From the NCBI GenBank assembly GCA_003598975.1, contig QZIJ01000135.1:1-59956 (forward strand): a stretch of 59,956 bases of DNA, written 5' to 3'. The stretch is from Anaerolineaceae bacterium (lineage in GTDB: Bacteria > Chloroflexota > Anaerolineae > Anaerolineales > Villigracilaceae). Position 1 is the stretch's first letter; the number at the start of each line of letters is the position of its first letter. Positions 16,825-25,133 of the stretch are shown in pieces. Made by a program: the position numbers and the translations under genes. The notes beneath the pieces were generated by a model that searched no databases, was not told the DNA's origin, and saw only the letters and a program-made list of their open reading frames with translations.

Positions 16825-17979
16825 TCAAACGACGCTCGCCCCCTCCCCCGCTTCGCTGACGAAGATCGCCGTCTCTTTGCCTGACCTCGCGCGGTATTCT
16901 GCGCCCACAGCCTTCGCAAACGCCTCGGCCGAATCCTTCGGCACGAGCGCCACCGCGCATCCGCCGAAGCCCGCGCCCGTCATCCTCGCGCCGAGACATT
17001 CTGAACGCGCCTGCGCGGCTTCCACGATCCAATTCAACGCGTCGTTTGTGACTTCAAAGTCGTCGCGCAGGCTGACGTGACTCTCGTTGAATAATCTTCC
17101 AAGCGTCACAGCATCGTTCAAGCGCATCGCTTCCACCGCTTTTAACACGCGCGCGTTCTCCGTCACCACGTGCCGCGCCCGCTTCAATGCAACATCATCC
17201 AGCCATGCGCCTTTTACGTTTTTCGTTTTATTTTTTTCCTCTTCGATTTTTTCCACTCCCACATCCCTCAACGCCTTCACGCCAAAGAACTTCGCCGCTC
17301 GCTCGCATTGACTGCGCCGCGCGTTGTAAGCCGAATCCACCAGCCCGCGCCGCGTGGATGTATCCATCACCACCACCGCAATATCCTTGGGCAGGGGGAT
17401 ATGCTGATATTCCAGCGAGCGGCAATCGAGGAAGAACGCGTGTCCAGCCTTTGCTCCCGCGCTGACAGACTGATCCATGATGCCGGTCTGCACTTCCAGC
17501 CAGTTATTCTCAGCACGTTGCCCTATTCTGGCTATACGCAAAGCGTCCCACTCAAATCCGCTCACGGAAGCGAAGGCGCGCGCGGTAGCAACCTCCAGCG
17601 CGGCGGACGAGGAGAGTCCCGCGCCGCGCGGAACATCACCAGTCAGTATCCCCTCCCAACCGGTAAGATGGTAATGGGCAAGTTGCAACTCGTGCGCCAC
17701 CCCTTTGATGTATTCCTCCCAGCGGTTTTTGCCTCGGGTGAGGGAATCCAGATCGAAAGCCGCGGACAGGTTCAGGTCCAGGGAATGAACGAGCACGCGG
17801 CGGTCTGTGCGAGGTCGAAGCGCGATCCACACGGCGCGGTCAATCGCCATCGGCAGGACGAATCCCTCGTTGTAGTCCGTGTGCTCGCCAATCAAGTTCA
17901 CCCGACCCGGTGCGCGGACGATGAAGGCAGGCGGCGATCTGAAGATCGAATGAAAAGCGACTTGCACGCGCGTCAACAT
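16825..17979 (-). CDS. galK: galactokinase
   Basis: A 384-residue GHMP-family kinase that phosphorylates D-galactose at O1 using ATP (first step of the Leloir pathway). The galactokinase signature RAPGRVNLIGEHTDYNEGF is at about residues 22-40. The GHMP ATP-binding loop GLSSSAALEVATA is at about 119-131, and the C-terminal GHMP motif GAGFGGCAVALV is present. Length matches the family (about 380-390). There is no SD before the ATG; TAAAAT (17986-17991, minus strand) ends 6 nt before it, compatible with a leaderless transcript. No other gal genes are nearby, so it stands alone here. Confidence 0.95.
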   Translation of the reverse strand: MLTRVQVAFHSIFRSPPAFIVRAPGRVNLIGEHTDYNEGFVLPMAIDRAVWIALRPRTDRRVLVHSLDLNLSAAFDLDSLTRGKNRWEEYIKGVAHELQLAHYHLTGWEGILTGDVPRGAGLSSSAALEVATARAFASVSGFEWDALRIARIGQRAENNWLEVQTGIMDQSVSAGAKAGHAFFLDCRSLEYQHIPLPKDIAVVVMDTSTRRGLVDSAYNARRSQCERAAKFFGVKALRDVGVEKIEEEKNKTKNVKGAWLDDVALKRARHVVTENARVLKAVEAMRLNDAVTLGRLFNESHVSLRDDFEVTNDALNWIVEAAQARSECLGARMTGAGFGGCAVALVPKDSAEAFAKAVGAEYRARSGKETAIFVSEAGEGASVV

Positions 17980-18064
17980 GGCCTCATTTTATCAAAAAGG
18001 GTGCACACAAAGGCGAAAGCGCGCTAGAATGGGCACATTCTGCACTTCACATAAGGAGAATGCC

Positions 18065-18973
18065 ATGTCAGTCTCACAAGTATTGGAAGTTGCTCTTGGG
18101 CTCATTCTCGTGTATTACGTGTTGGGCTCGACCATCTCATTTGTGACACGCCTGATACTCGAAGCGGCAGAAACGCGCGGCGCGTCGCTCGAACAACACT
18201 TGAAGAGAATCGCCGGCGACAAAACCGTTGACCTGACCAATCTTCCCCAATTAAAGTCCCTGCGACCCATCCGTTATAAAAACTGGCTGGGAGTATTCGG
18301 CGCAAGGACCGAGGCCAAAAAATTGGAAAAGATCCCGGTCAGCACATTGGTGGATGCCTTCTTTGACATGACCGGGCTGACAGGCAGACCGGAGATCCAC
18401 GCTGATGAATTGACTGCAATGATCGGCCAACTGCCCGAATCAGAAGCAAAGCAGGCCATGATCAAATGGGTGCAACAGGGCGTAACAAGCATCAACGATT
18501 TGCGAAATCGCACCAATGATTATTTCAGCGGGATCCTCAGCCAGGCCTCGGCCACTTTTAAGGCCAACGCACGCAGCATTGTGATCATCCTGTCCACGCT
18601 CCTCGTCTTTGCACTCGGCACAGATTCGATTCAGATTGCGAAGGATTTGTGGAACAACGCCGAGATGCGCGCGGTTGCCGCCGCGCAGGCATCCATGATC
18701 GCCCAACAGGAAGGCGGAGACGCGCAAGACATCAACCAGATCATCAATAATCTCAGCGAGTCGAATATCCGCTTCACCTGGTGGCACCTCCAGGATACCT
18801 TGCCCCAAAATTCTGGAACACCCTGGCTGAACTTTGCCTTCTTCAAATTACTCGGGCTGGCGCTGAGCGCTGGCGCAGTCTCGCAGGGCTCATCCTTCTG
18901 GTATGACCTGCTGAAAAAACTTACAGCGTCCCCATCCAAAACAGCCGCGGTGGCTGAAACAGCCGCGAGTTAG
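18065..18973 (+). CDS. membrane protein of unknown function (N- and C-terminal TM segments)
   Basis: A 302-residue protein; ATG 18065 has AAGGAG 6 nt upstream. An N-terminal helix (about 6-28) is followed by a soluble, charged region (about 35-175). A central hydrophobic segment (IVIILSTLLVFALG, about 180-195) leads into a polar Ala/Gln-rich stretch, then a C-terminal hydrophobic region (about 255-285) ending GSSFWYDLLKKL. The SFWYDLL motif before the C-terminus recurs in unnamed bacterial membrane proteins, but I cannot attach a function. It is a monocistronic unit between galK (divergent) and the methyltransferase (convergent), with its own terminator. Confidence 0.78.
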   Translation: MSVSQVLEVALGLILVYYVLGSTISFVTRLILEAAETRGASLEQHLKRIAGDKTVDLTNLPQLKSLRPIRYKNWLGVFGARTEAKKLEKIPVSTLVDAFFDMTGLTGRPEIHADELTAMIGQLPESEAKQAMIKWVQQGVTSINDLRNRTNDYFSGILSQASATFKANARSIVIILSTLLVFALGTDSIQIAKDLWNNAEMRAVAAAQASMIAQQEGGDAQDINQIINNLSESNIRFTWWHLQDTLPQNSGTPWLNFAFFKLLGLALSAGAVSQGSSFWYDLLKKLTASPSKTAAVAETAAS

Positions 18974-18975
18974 AA

Positions 18976-19007
18976 AAAATCTCCGAGAGAAAACTCTCGG
19001 AGATTTT
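18976..19007. terminator. bidirectional terminator between convergent genes
   Basis: A perfect 14-bp stem (18976-18989 with 18994-19007), AAAA loop, A-run on one side and T-run on the other. It serves the plus-strand membrane protein and the minus-strand methyltransferase, whose stop codon it touches. Confidence 0.9.
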
Positions 19008-19954
19008 TATTTCGCACTCCAGCGCGCGAACACCGCCTGCGATAACAGCCTCCCCGCGGAACTTTCGCGGGTTACCAGCTCGCCGCGCTCCACCTCCCCA
19101 CCAAATCCACGCATCGTCTCCTCCAGCGCCTGCCCCACGTGGATGGCCGAGGCGCGCACTGCGTAGACCGTTGTCACCACAAAGAGGGGATGCTCAGATA
19201 GAACCGCGCGGCACGCTGCGAACAGGTCAGGCAGAGACTTGTAAACTTCCCATACTTCGCCTTTCGGTCCGCGCCCAAACTTGGGCGGATCCAAAATGAT
19301 GCCATCGTACTTGACTCCGCGCCGCGCCTCGCGCTGGACGAATTTCAACGCGTCATCCACAATCCAACGGATGGGACTCGCGTCCAACCTCGACAATGAT
19401 TGGTTCTCGCGCGCCCAGACCACCGACTTCTTCGACGCGTCCACGTGCGTGACCTTCGCGCCGGCCGCGGCCAACGCCAGCGTTGCCAGCCCGGTGTAGC
19501 CAAATAGATTGAGCGAGTTGACAGGCCGATTCGCCCCTCGAACGGAATCCGCCATCCAGTCCCAGTGCGCGGCGACTTCGGGAAAAACGCCGAGGTGACG
19601 TCCGGGCGTCGTCATCGCCCAGAATTTCAGATCCCCATAGTTCATCTGCCAGCGTTCGGAAATTTTCTTCTTTGGAATCCAATGCCCACCGCTTTCCTCA
19701 TTGGTGGGTTGAAAGAACGCGTGTGCCGCGTCCCATTCCTTGTGCGGGAGGACGCGTTTCCACATGGCCTGCGATTCGGGACGCGAGAAAATGTAGGAGC
19801 CGAAACGCTCTAGTTTCAGCCCATCGCCAGAATCGAGCAGTTCGTAATCACGCCAGTTGGGAGATTCGAGCAGAAAAAACGGTTCATTTGGCATGAAATC
19901 ATCCAAAAAGCCAGGTTTGGGTGGGAATAACCGAAAGTACCACTTGAATTTCAC
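19007..19954 (-). CDS. class I SAM-dependent methyltransferase (RlmI-related)
   Basis: A 315-residue Rossmann-fold methyltransferase. The SAM-binding motif NLFGYTGLATLALAAAG is at about residues 148-164, with an acidic residue in VTHVDASKKSVVWARENQ. The catalytic-type motif ILDPPKFGRGP is at about 220-230, as in the RlmI/RlmK-like Methyltrans_SAM family acting on rRNA. Unlike the paralogue at 53091 it lacks the N-terminal PUA-like domain. The first ATG (19954) is used, but the mraZ promoter overlaps it; M21 (start at 19894) is an alternative. Substrate unknown, probably RNA. Confidence 0.85.
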   Translation of the reverse strand: MKFKWYFRLFPPKPGFLDDFMPNEPFFLLESPNWRDYELLDSGDGLKLERFGSYIFSRPESQAMWKRVLPHKEWDAAHAFFQPTNEESGGHWIPKKKISERWQMNYGDLKFWAMTTPGRHLGVFPEVAAHWDWMADSVRGANRPVNSLNLFGYTGLATLALAAAGAKVTHVDASKKSVVWARENQSLSRLDASPIRWIVDDALKFVQREARRGVKYDGIILDPPKFGRGPKGEVWEVYKSLPDLFAACRAVLSEHPLFVVTTVYAVRASAIHVGQALEETMRGFGGEVERGELVTRESSAGRLLSQAVFARWSAK

Positions 19955-19972
19955 CCGAAAATCATGTACAAT
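19944..19972 (+). promoter_or_regulatory. dcw-cluster (mraZ) promoter
   Basis: TTGAAT (19944-19949), 17-nt spacer, TACAAT (19967-19972). It sits directly before three MraZ boxes and overlaps the 5' end of the divergent methyltransferase gene, so the two genes compete for the same DNA. Confidence 0.75.
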
Positions 19973-19973
19973 G

Positions 19974-19998
19974 TGGGAGAAAGTGGTAAGAAATGGTA
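19974..19998 (+). promoter_or_regulatory. three MraZ-binding boxes
   Basis: TGGGA at 19974, TGGTA at 19984 and TGGTA at 19994: direct repeats on an exact 10-bp period. MraZ is known in E. coli and mycoplasmas to bind TGGGN repeats with 5-nt spacers upstream of its own gene. Placement just downstream of the -10 predicts autorepression of the cluster. Confidence 0.8.
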
Positions 19999-20059
19999 AA
20001 CGCCAGTGAGCGCCGGGTTCGCCCCGGCGTTCACCGCATTAAAAGGACAAGTAGCACAA

Positions 20060-20503
20060 ATGTTCTTAGGTCAATACCAGCACTCCATCGATGACAAGGG
20101 CCGCCTGATGGTTCCGGCGCGCTTCCGTGAGTTGCTGGAAGGCGGCGCCTATCTTACCCAGGGGTTTGATAAATGCCTGATGGTGATGTCTGAAGCGTAC
20201 TTCCAACAGGTTTACGAGCGTATCAACGCCATGAACCTGACCGACCCAACCGCCCGCATTTTGCGCCGCATGTTGCTTGCCAACGCTTATCCCGTTGAAG
20301 TGGATAAGGTGGGGCGCATCCTCATGCCGGCCAACCTGCGTCAGTTCGCGGCACTGGATGGTAACGCCGTCATCGCGGGACAGGGCGGTTACTTCGAAAT
20401 CTGGACTCCCGCCGAATGGGAGAAACAGACGGCCGAAATCAACGATATCGAAGCGAATAACCAGCGCTTCGCAACGCTCAATCTTTCATCCAACAAATCG
20501 TAG
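20060..20503 (+). CDS. mraZ: MraZ, transcriptional regulator of the division/cell wall cluster
   Basis: A 147-residue protein with two SpoVT-AbrB-like repeats, each carrying the DKxGR signature: DDKGRLMVPARFRE (about residues 11-24) and VDKVGRILMPANLRQ (about 82-96). It is the first gene of the dcw cluster and should bind the three boxes at 19974-19998. ATG 20060 begins the canonical MFLGQYQHSIDDKG start; the longer frame from 20006 lies in the leader. The stop codon (20501-20503) is formed by the first bases of a palindromic repeat, so the native C-terminus may have been altered. Confidence 0.96.
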   Translation: MFLGQYQHSIDDKGRLMVPARFRELLEGGAYLTQGFDKCLMVMSEAYFQQVYERINAMNLTDPTARILRRMLLANAYPVEVDKVGRILMPANLRQFAALDGNAVIAGQGGYFEIWTPAEWEKQTAEINDIEANNQRFATLNLSSNKS

Positions 20504-20552
20504 GGGCGGATCTGCATATCCGCCCAGGGCAGACACACAGGCCTGCCCCTAC
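20500..20552. repeat. 53-bp palindromic element forming the mraZ stop and rsmH leader
   Basis: The ends GTAGGGGC and GCCCCTAC are perfect inverted repeats. Inside are the further pairs GGGCGGAT/ATCCGCCC and GGGCAG/CTGCCC. The TAG at 20501-20503 is the stop codon of mraZ. The element ends 2 nt before the rsmH ATG, leaving no purine-rich Shine-Dalgarno sequence. Confidence 0.8.
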
Positions 20553-20554
20553 CA

Positions 20555-21475
20555 ATGAAAAATACGCCTCACCTACCCGTACTTTACCAGGAGATTATAC
20601 ACGCGTTGCGGCCTCATGCTTCGGGGCATTATGTGGATGGAACTGTCGGCGCGGGCGGACATGCCCGCGGAATTTTGGAGGCCTGCGCGCCAGACGGCGA
20701 ACTGCTCGGTCTGGATCTCGACCCACAGGCGCTGGCGCTCGCCCGAGAGACCTTGGCTCCTTTCGGACGGCACGCACATCTGGCCCAGGCCTCCTACACA
20801 TCCCTGCCCCAGCAACTGACTCAACTCGGCTGGGAGACAGTGGACGGCATCATCCTCGACCTCGGACTGTCTTCGATGCAACTGGATACGCCCGAGCGCG
20901 GCTTCTCGTTTCAGCATGACGCGCCGCTGGACATGCGTTTCAGTCCCGCGAACCCCGTCACTGCCGCAAGCCTCGTCAACGGACTCGACGAGGATGAACT
21001 GGCCGACATCCTCTACCGCTTCGGCGAGGAATCGGATGGACGCCGCATCGCTCGCGCCATCGTCCGCGCGAGACCGCTTCAGACCACCCGACAGCTGGCC
21101 GCGGCCGTCGAATCAGTCTCTCCCCGACGCGGACGCGTCCACCCCGCGACGAAGACGTTCCAGGCCCTGCGCATCGCTGTAAACGAGGAACTCGCGTCGG
21201 TGGCTGAGACGCTTCCAAAAGCGGTGGCCGCCCTCAGGTCCGGTGGGAGGCTGGCGGTGATCTCCTTCCACTCGCTGGAAGACCGCATCGTCAAGGATTT
21301 CTTCCGCGAGCAGAGCCGCGACCTCGTCAACCCGCCGTACACGCCGATCTATTCGGAAGAACGCAAGGCTGTCATAAAAGAGATTTCACGAAAGCCCATT
21401 CTCCCCTCGGAAGAAGAAATCGAAAATAATCCGAGGGCCAGAAGCGCAAAGTTGAGAATTGCAGAGAAACTATGA
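20555..21475 (+). CDS. rsmH: 16S rRNA (cytosine-1402 N4)-methyltransferase
   Basis: A 306-residue MraW/RsmH. The SAM-binding segment YVDGTVGAGGHARGILEA is at about residues 27-44, with LLGLDLDPQAL following. Family motifs ILDLGLSSMQLD, FSFQHDAPLDMRF and VISFHSLEDRIVKDFF are all present. It N4-methylates C1402 in the ribosomal P site. It is second in the dcw cluster, the usual position. The start lies directly after a repeat element with no SD, so initiation may depend on coupling or structure. The downstream gene overlaps by 4 bp. Confidence 0.97.
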   Translation: MKNTPHLPVLYQEIIHALRPHASGHYVDGTVGAGGHARGILEACAPDGELLGLDLDPQALALARETLAPFGRHAHLAQASYTSLPQQLTQLGWETVDGIILDLGLSSMQLDTPERGFSFQHDAPLDMRFSPANPVTAASLVNGLDEDELADILYRFGEESDGRRIARAIVRARPLQTTRQLAAAVESVSPRRGRVHPATKTFQALRIAVNEELASVAETLPKAVAALRSGGRLAVISFHSLEDRIVKDFFREQSRDLVNPPYTPIYSEERKAVIKEISRKPILPSEEEIENNPRARSAKLRIAEKL

Positions 21476-21948
21476 TCAACGTCACTCATCTTACTCATGC
21501 TTATCGTCAGGCTCCCTGGCGCGTCCAGCGTCAATGGGCAGGTGCGTTTTTGCTTGGTGTGCTTGCGCTAGCCATGATCTCCGCGCTGTACCTGGATGTG
21601 ACCGCACAGACCGCCATCGTGGGACGCGAAATCCAGACCCTGCAATTTGAAACGATCAAGGTTCAGCACGAAAACGCGGACCTGCAAACCCGCCTTGCCA
21701 CTCTTTTATCCAACGCCAATATGGAAGCGCGCGCACAGATGTTGGGTTTTCGCCCTGCGGAAGCCGGGGAGATTCATTACCTAGTCGTGCCGGGTTATGT
21801 GCGTCCAAAAGGTGTTAATCTGGCCGTCACTGAGCCAGCCACAAGTACGCTGGCCACGCCGCCCGAATACACCCAATCGCTGCTGGAGTGGTTCTCCACA
21901 TATCTGCAACCACCAGCCAGTGGAATTGCGGGAGGTGTATTGCCATGA
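21472..21948 (+). CDS. FtsL/DivIC-like single-pass division protein
   Basis: A 158-residue bitopic protein. A basic cytoplasmic N-terminus (about 1-22) is followed by one transmembrane helix (about 23-42) and a predicted coiled coil (about 45-75, with regular Leu/Ile spacing), then a 75-residue Pro/Thr-rich extracytoplasmic tail. Its topology and its position between rsmH and ftsI are those of FtsL. Sequence similarity in this family is always low, so identity rests on position and architecture. It overlaps rsmH (ATGA, 4 bp) and ftsI (4 bp). Confidence 0.75.
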   Translation: MINVTHLTHAYRQAPWRVQRQWAGAFLLGVLALAMISALYLDVTAQTAIVGREIQTLQFETIKVQHENADLQTRLATLLSNANMEARAQMLGFRPAEAGEIHYLVVPGYVRPKGVNLAVTEPATSTLATPPEYTQSLLEWFSTYLQPPASGIAGGVLP

Positions 21949-23708
21949 AAGAATTCTCGATGAGACAGGAATATGCCTGGCGTTCGATGTTTGTTGCCGC
22001 GCTACTGCCTCTTTTTGCTTTAACCATACTCGGACAGATCGTACGCATCCAGACCAGCGACGAAGCACAGCTTTTTCGCGACCAGGCGAATGAGTTTGCG
22101 ATGGTAAAGCGCACCTTCTATCCGGAGCGCGGCGAAATCTATGACCGAAATGGTCACTTGCTGGCTGGGAACGAGACCATCTATACGGTGGGCGTCAACA
22201 TTCCCGATATGATAGACGCTTCTGCACTGGCGAGAGAAGTCAGCGCGCAATTGGGATTGGATTACGAGGAAACCTATCAGAAACTGCTCAACCCCTATGG
22301 GTTGATCTTTGTACCGCTAAAGAACTTTGTGCGCGCAGACGAACTCGCCCCGCTCAAAGAGACCTTTGAACAGATGAAGAAAGATGCGGCCGCGGCCTAC
22401 CGGCCCTCTGCGCTTTCGGGATTGGAATTCCAGCCGACCCTGCAACGCAGTTATCCCGAAAACGAACTGGCATCGAACATCATCGGCTTTTTCAACCGCG
22501 ATTCACGCGGCAACTTCGGCGTGGAAGAAAAATACAACGATCTGCTGGCCGGTACGCCGGTGGAGGCATGGGTTCCGCAGGATCCGAACCGCGCCGCGGA
22601 AATACCCAAAGCGCCGGACGGCACCACGCTGATATTGACCATTGACCGCGACCTGCAAGCCGCGGCAGAACAATCCCTCGACCAGGCCCTGTTCGAGTAT
22701 GGCGCGCACAATGGCAGTATCGTCATCATGGACCCGCGCAACGGCGAGATTCTCGCCATGGCCACTACCCCGCGCCTCAACTTGAACGAGTTTTGGAGAT
22801 ATGGCGAATACTACAGCCAATCTTACGAATACAATCCCGCCATTTCCATGCAATACGAGCCGGGTTCAGTATTCAAAATTTTGACCATGGCCGCCGGTCT
22901 CGATTCGGGCGCGGTGACGCGCGACACACTTTACAATGATCTCGGTTCCATCGTGGTGGGCGAAGTTCTCATCCAGAACTGGGACCGCCGTCCCTGGGGC
23001 GTGCAGGATATGACCGGTTGCCTGCAACATTCGCTCAACGTCTGCCACGCGTGGATCTCCACCAGCATGGGACAGGATATTTTTTACGGTTATATGCAAC
23101 GCTTCGGGGTCGGACGTCCGACCGGCGTAGACCTGGCCGGGGAAACCGCGGGCCGCCTCAAGGTCCCGGGCGACGCGGATTGGTATCCTGTAGACCTCGG
23201 CACGAACGCCTTCGGCCAGGGCGTCGCGGTCAGTCCCATTCAAATGCTGATGGCCGCCTCCGCCATTGCCAATGACGGTTACATGGTCACACCGCATGTT
23301 TTGTATGGCATGGTCAGCGAAGGACGGCAGGTGAACATTCACATGGAACCTGCAGGCATGCCCATCCGCACCGAGACGGCCCACATTTTGAGCGACATGC
23401 TGGCCACCTCACTCGAAAGCGAAGCCTCGCTGGCACTCGTCCCCGGCTACCGCGTGGCCGGCAAAACCGGCACCGCCGAAATCCCGGTCAACGGATACTA
23501 CGACAGCAGTCTGACCAACGTATCCTTCATCGGCTGGGGGCCGGTGGATGATCCGCAATTCATCATCTACGTCTGGATCGAGCGCCCCAGCACCTCCATT
23601 TGGGCCAACGACACCGCCGCGCCGCTCTTCTCGGAGATCGCGCAAAAGACGGTCATCCTGCTCAACATCCCGCCCGACATAATCCGTCACCAAATCGCCG
23701 GTCAATAG
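21945..23708 (+). CDS. ftsI: septal peptidoglycan transpeptidase (PBP2b/FtsI type)
   Basis: A 587-residue class B penicillin-binding protein that crosslinks septal peptidoglycan. One N-terminal membrane helix is at about 15-35 and a PBP dimerisation domain at about 55-220 (YPERGEIYDRNGHLLA). The transpeptidase domain has the active-site tetrad S-V-F-K in PGSVFK, SLN in QHSLNVCH, and KTGT in VAGKTGTAEI. GGAGGTG is 7 nt before ATG 21945, which overlaps the FtsL-like gene; the longer frame from 21888 would overlap it by about 60 bp and is rejected. No PASTA domains are present. The protein acts with FtsW. Confidence 0.95.
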   Translation: MKEFSMRQEYAWRSMFVAALLPLFALTILGQIVRIQTSDEAQLFRDQANEFAMVKRTFYPERGEIYDRNGHLLAGNETIYTVGVNIPDMIDASALAREVSAQLGLDYEETYQKLLNPYGLIFVPLKNFVRADELAPLKETFEQMKKDAAAAYRPSALSGLEFQPTLQRSYPENELASNIIGFFNRDSRGNFGVEEKYNDLLAGTPVEAWVPQDPNRAAEIPKAPDGTTLILTIDRDLQAAAEQSLDQALFEYGAHNGSIVIMDPRNGEILAMATTPRLNLNEFWRYGEYYSQSYEYNPAISMQYEPGSVFKILTMAAGLDSGAVTRDTLYNDLGSIVVGEVLIQNWDRRPWGVQDMTGCLQHSLNVCHAWISTSMGQDIFYGYMQRFGVGRPTGVDLAGETAGRLKVPGDADWYPVDLGTNAFGQGVAVSPIQMLMAASAIANDGYMVTPHVLYGMVSEGRQVNIHMEPAGMPIRTETAHILSDMLATSLESEASLALVPGYRVAGKTGTAEIPVNGYYDSSLTNVSFIGWGPVDDPQFIIYVWIERPSTSIWANDTAAPLFSEIAQKTVILLNIPPDIIRHQIAGQ

Positions 23709-23714
23709 AAATAT

Positions 23715-25133
23715 ATGCTCACACTGGCAGACGCCCTCGAAGCCCTCACAAACACCCGCCCGCTTGCGAATCACGTCATCACCGAAGCGGCCATCGACTC
23801 GCGCCAGGTCATCCCTGGCTCGCTCTTCGTGGCCCTGCCCGGTGAAAATGCAGACGGGCATGATTTTGTGGACGCGGCCTTCAAACGCGGCGCCTCCTAC
23901 GCGTTGATCCAGCGGGATACCGACGCCTCGTTTCGGACCCTCGACCTGCGCGGCGGCTTATCGGCCGATTCCACGCTGACGTTTGAACCTCCCCTCTGCC
24001 TGCGCGTGGACAACAGCCTGACCGCCCTGCAACAGATCGCCCGCTTCTGGCGTCGCAAATTGAACCTGACCGTAATCGGCATTACCGGGAGCGTGGGCAA
24101 ATCCTCCACCAAGGAAATGGTGGCCGAAGTGCTGGGCATGCGCTACCGCACCCTCAAAAGCCCCGGCAACCTCAACAACGAGATCGGCCTGCCGCTTTCC
24201 ATTCTGCGGCTCGGATCGGGTTACGAACGCGCCGTGCTTGAAATGGGATTCTACGTACCGGGCGAGATCGCTTTCCTCTGCGACATTGCCCAGCCATCCA
24301 TCGGCATCGTGACCAACGTCGGCACCGTCCACGCAGAACGCGCGGGATCGCAGGAAGCCATCTTCACCGGCAAATCCGAACTGGTGCAGTCTCTACCCCC
24401 CGCCCCGCACGGGACAGCCATCCTCAACTTCGACGATTCCTGGGTGCGGAAAATGGAAGAGAAAACCCGCGCCCGCGTCTTCTTTTACGGCCTCTCCCCC
24501 GAAGCAGATTTGTGGGCGGATGAAATCCAGGGTCTCGGCCTGGAAGGCATCCGCTTCAAACTGCATTATCAATCCGAAATTCTGCACGCGCACGTCCCGC
24601 TGATCGGACGGCATTCCGTCCACACGGTCTTACGTGCGGCCGCCACGGGGATCGTCGAAGGGTTGACCTGGCAGGAGATCTTCGAGGGCCTGCACCAGGG
24701 ACATACCCAGTTGCGCCTCGTCGCCGTCCGCAGTCAGACGGGCGCGCTTTTGCTGGACGATACCTACAACGCTTCACCCGAGTCCATGCTGGCCGCGCTC
24801 AACCTGCTGGACGAGTTAGATGGCCGCAAGATCGCGGTGCTGGGCGACATGCTCGAATTGGGTCCCTACGAAAGGCAGGGACATGAGATGGTCGGCCTGC
24901 GCGCCGCGCGCGTGGCGGACGTCTTGCTCACGCTCGGGACGCGCGCCCGTCTCATCGCCGAATCCGCCCGAAGGTCCGGAATGGAGCGGGCAACCATCCA
25001 CGAATTCAACGAAGCGGAACCAATCGTCGCCTGGCTGGAAAAGAATCTCACTTCCGATGATGCGGTTCTCATCAAAGGTTCTCACGGCCTCCGCATGGAT
25101 CGCATTGTGGCCGCGCTGGAGGTGCGTTCATGA
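23715..25133 (+). CDS. murF: UDP-MurNAc-tripeptide D-Ala-D-Ala ligase
   Basis: A 472-residue ATP-dependent ligase adding D-Ala-D-Ala to the UDP-MurNAc tripeptide in the cytoplasm. An N-terminal UDP-binding domain is at about 1-105. The central ATPase has the loop GITGSVGKSSTKEM (usually GKTTTK; here SS) and LNNEIGLPLSILRL. The C-terminal domain includes DDTYNASPESMLAAL and AVLGDMLELG, both MurF hallmarks. It sits 6 nt after ftsI, where murE would usually stand first. mraY overlaps its end by 4 bp. Confidence 0.97.
   Translation: MLTLADALEALTNTRPLANHVITEAAIDSRQVIPGSLFVALPGENADGHDFVDAAFKRGASYALIQRDTDASFRTLDLRGGLSADSTLTFEPPLCLRVDNSLTALQQIARFWRRKLNLTVIGITGSVGKSSTKEMVAEVLGMRYRTLKSPGNLNNEIGLPLSILRLGSGYERAVLEMGFYVPGEIAFLCDIAQPSIGIVTNVGTVHAERAGSQEAIFTGKSELVQSLPPAPHGTAILNFDDSWVRKMEEKTRARVFFYGLSPEADLWADEIQGLGLEGIRFKLHYQSEILHAHVPLIGRHSVHTVLRAAATGIVEGLTWQEIFEGLHQGHTQLRLVAVRSQTGALLLDDTYNASPESMLAALNLLDELDGRKIAVLGDMLELGPYERQGHEMVGLRAARVADVLLTLGTRARLIAESARRSGMERATIHEFNEAEPIVAWLEKNLTSDDAVLIKGSHGLRMDRIVAALEVRS

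Noticed and set aside
17170-18027. 285-codon frame opposite galK
   Set aside because: The galK motifs on the other strand are unambiguous; this frame has none.
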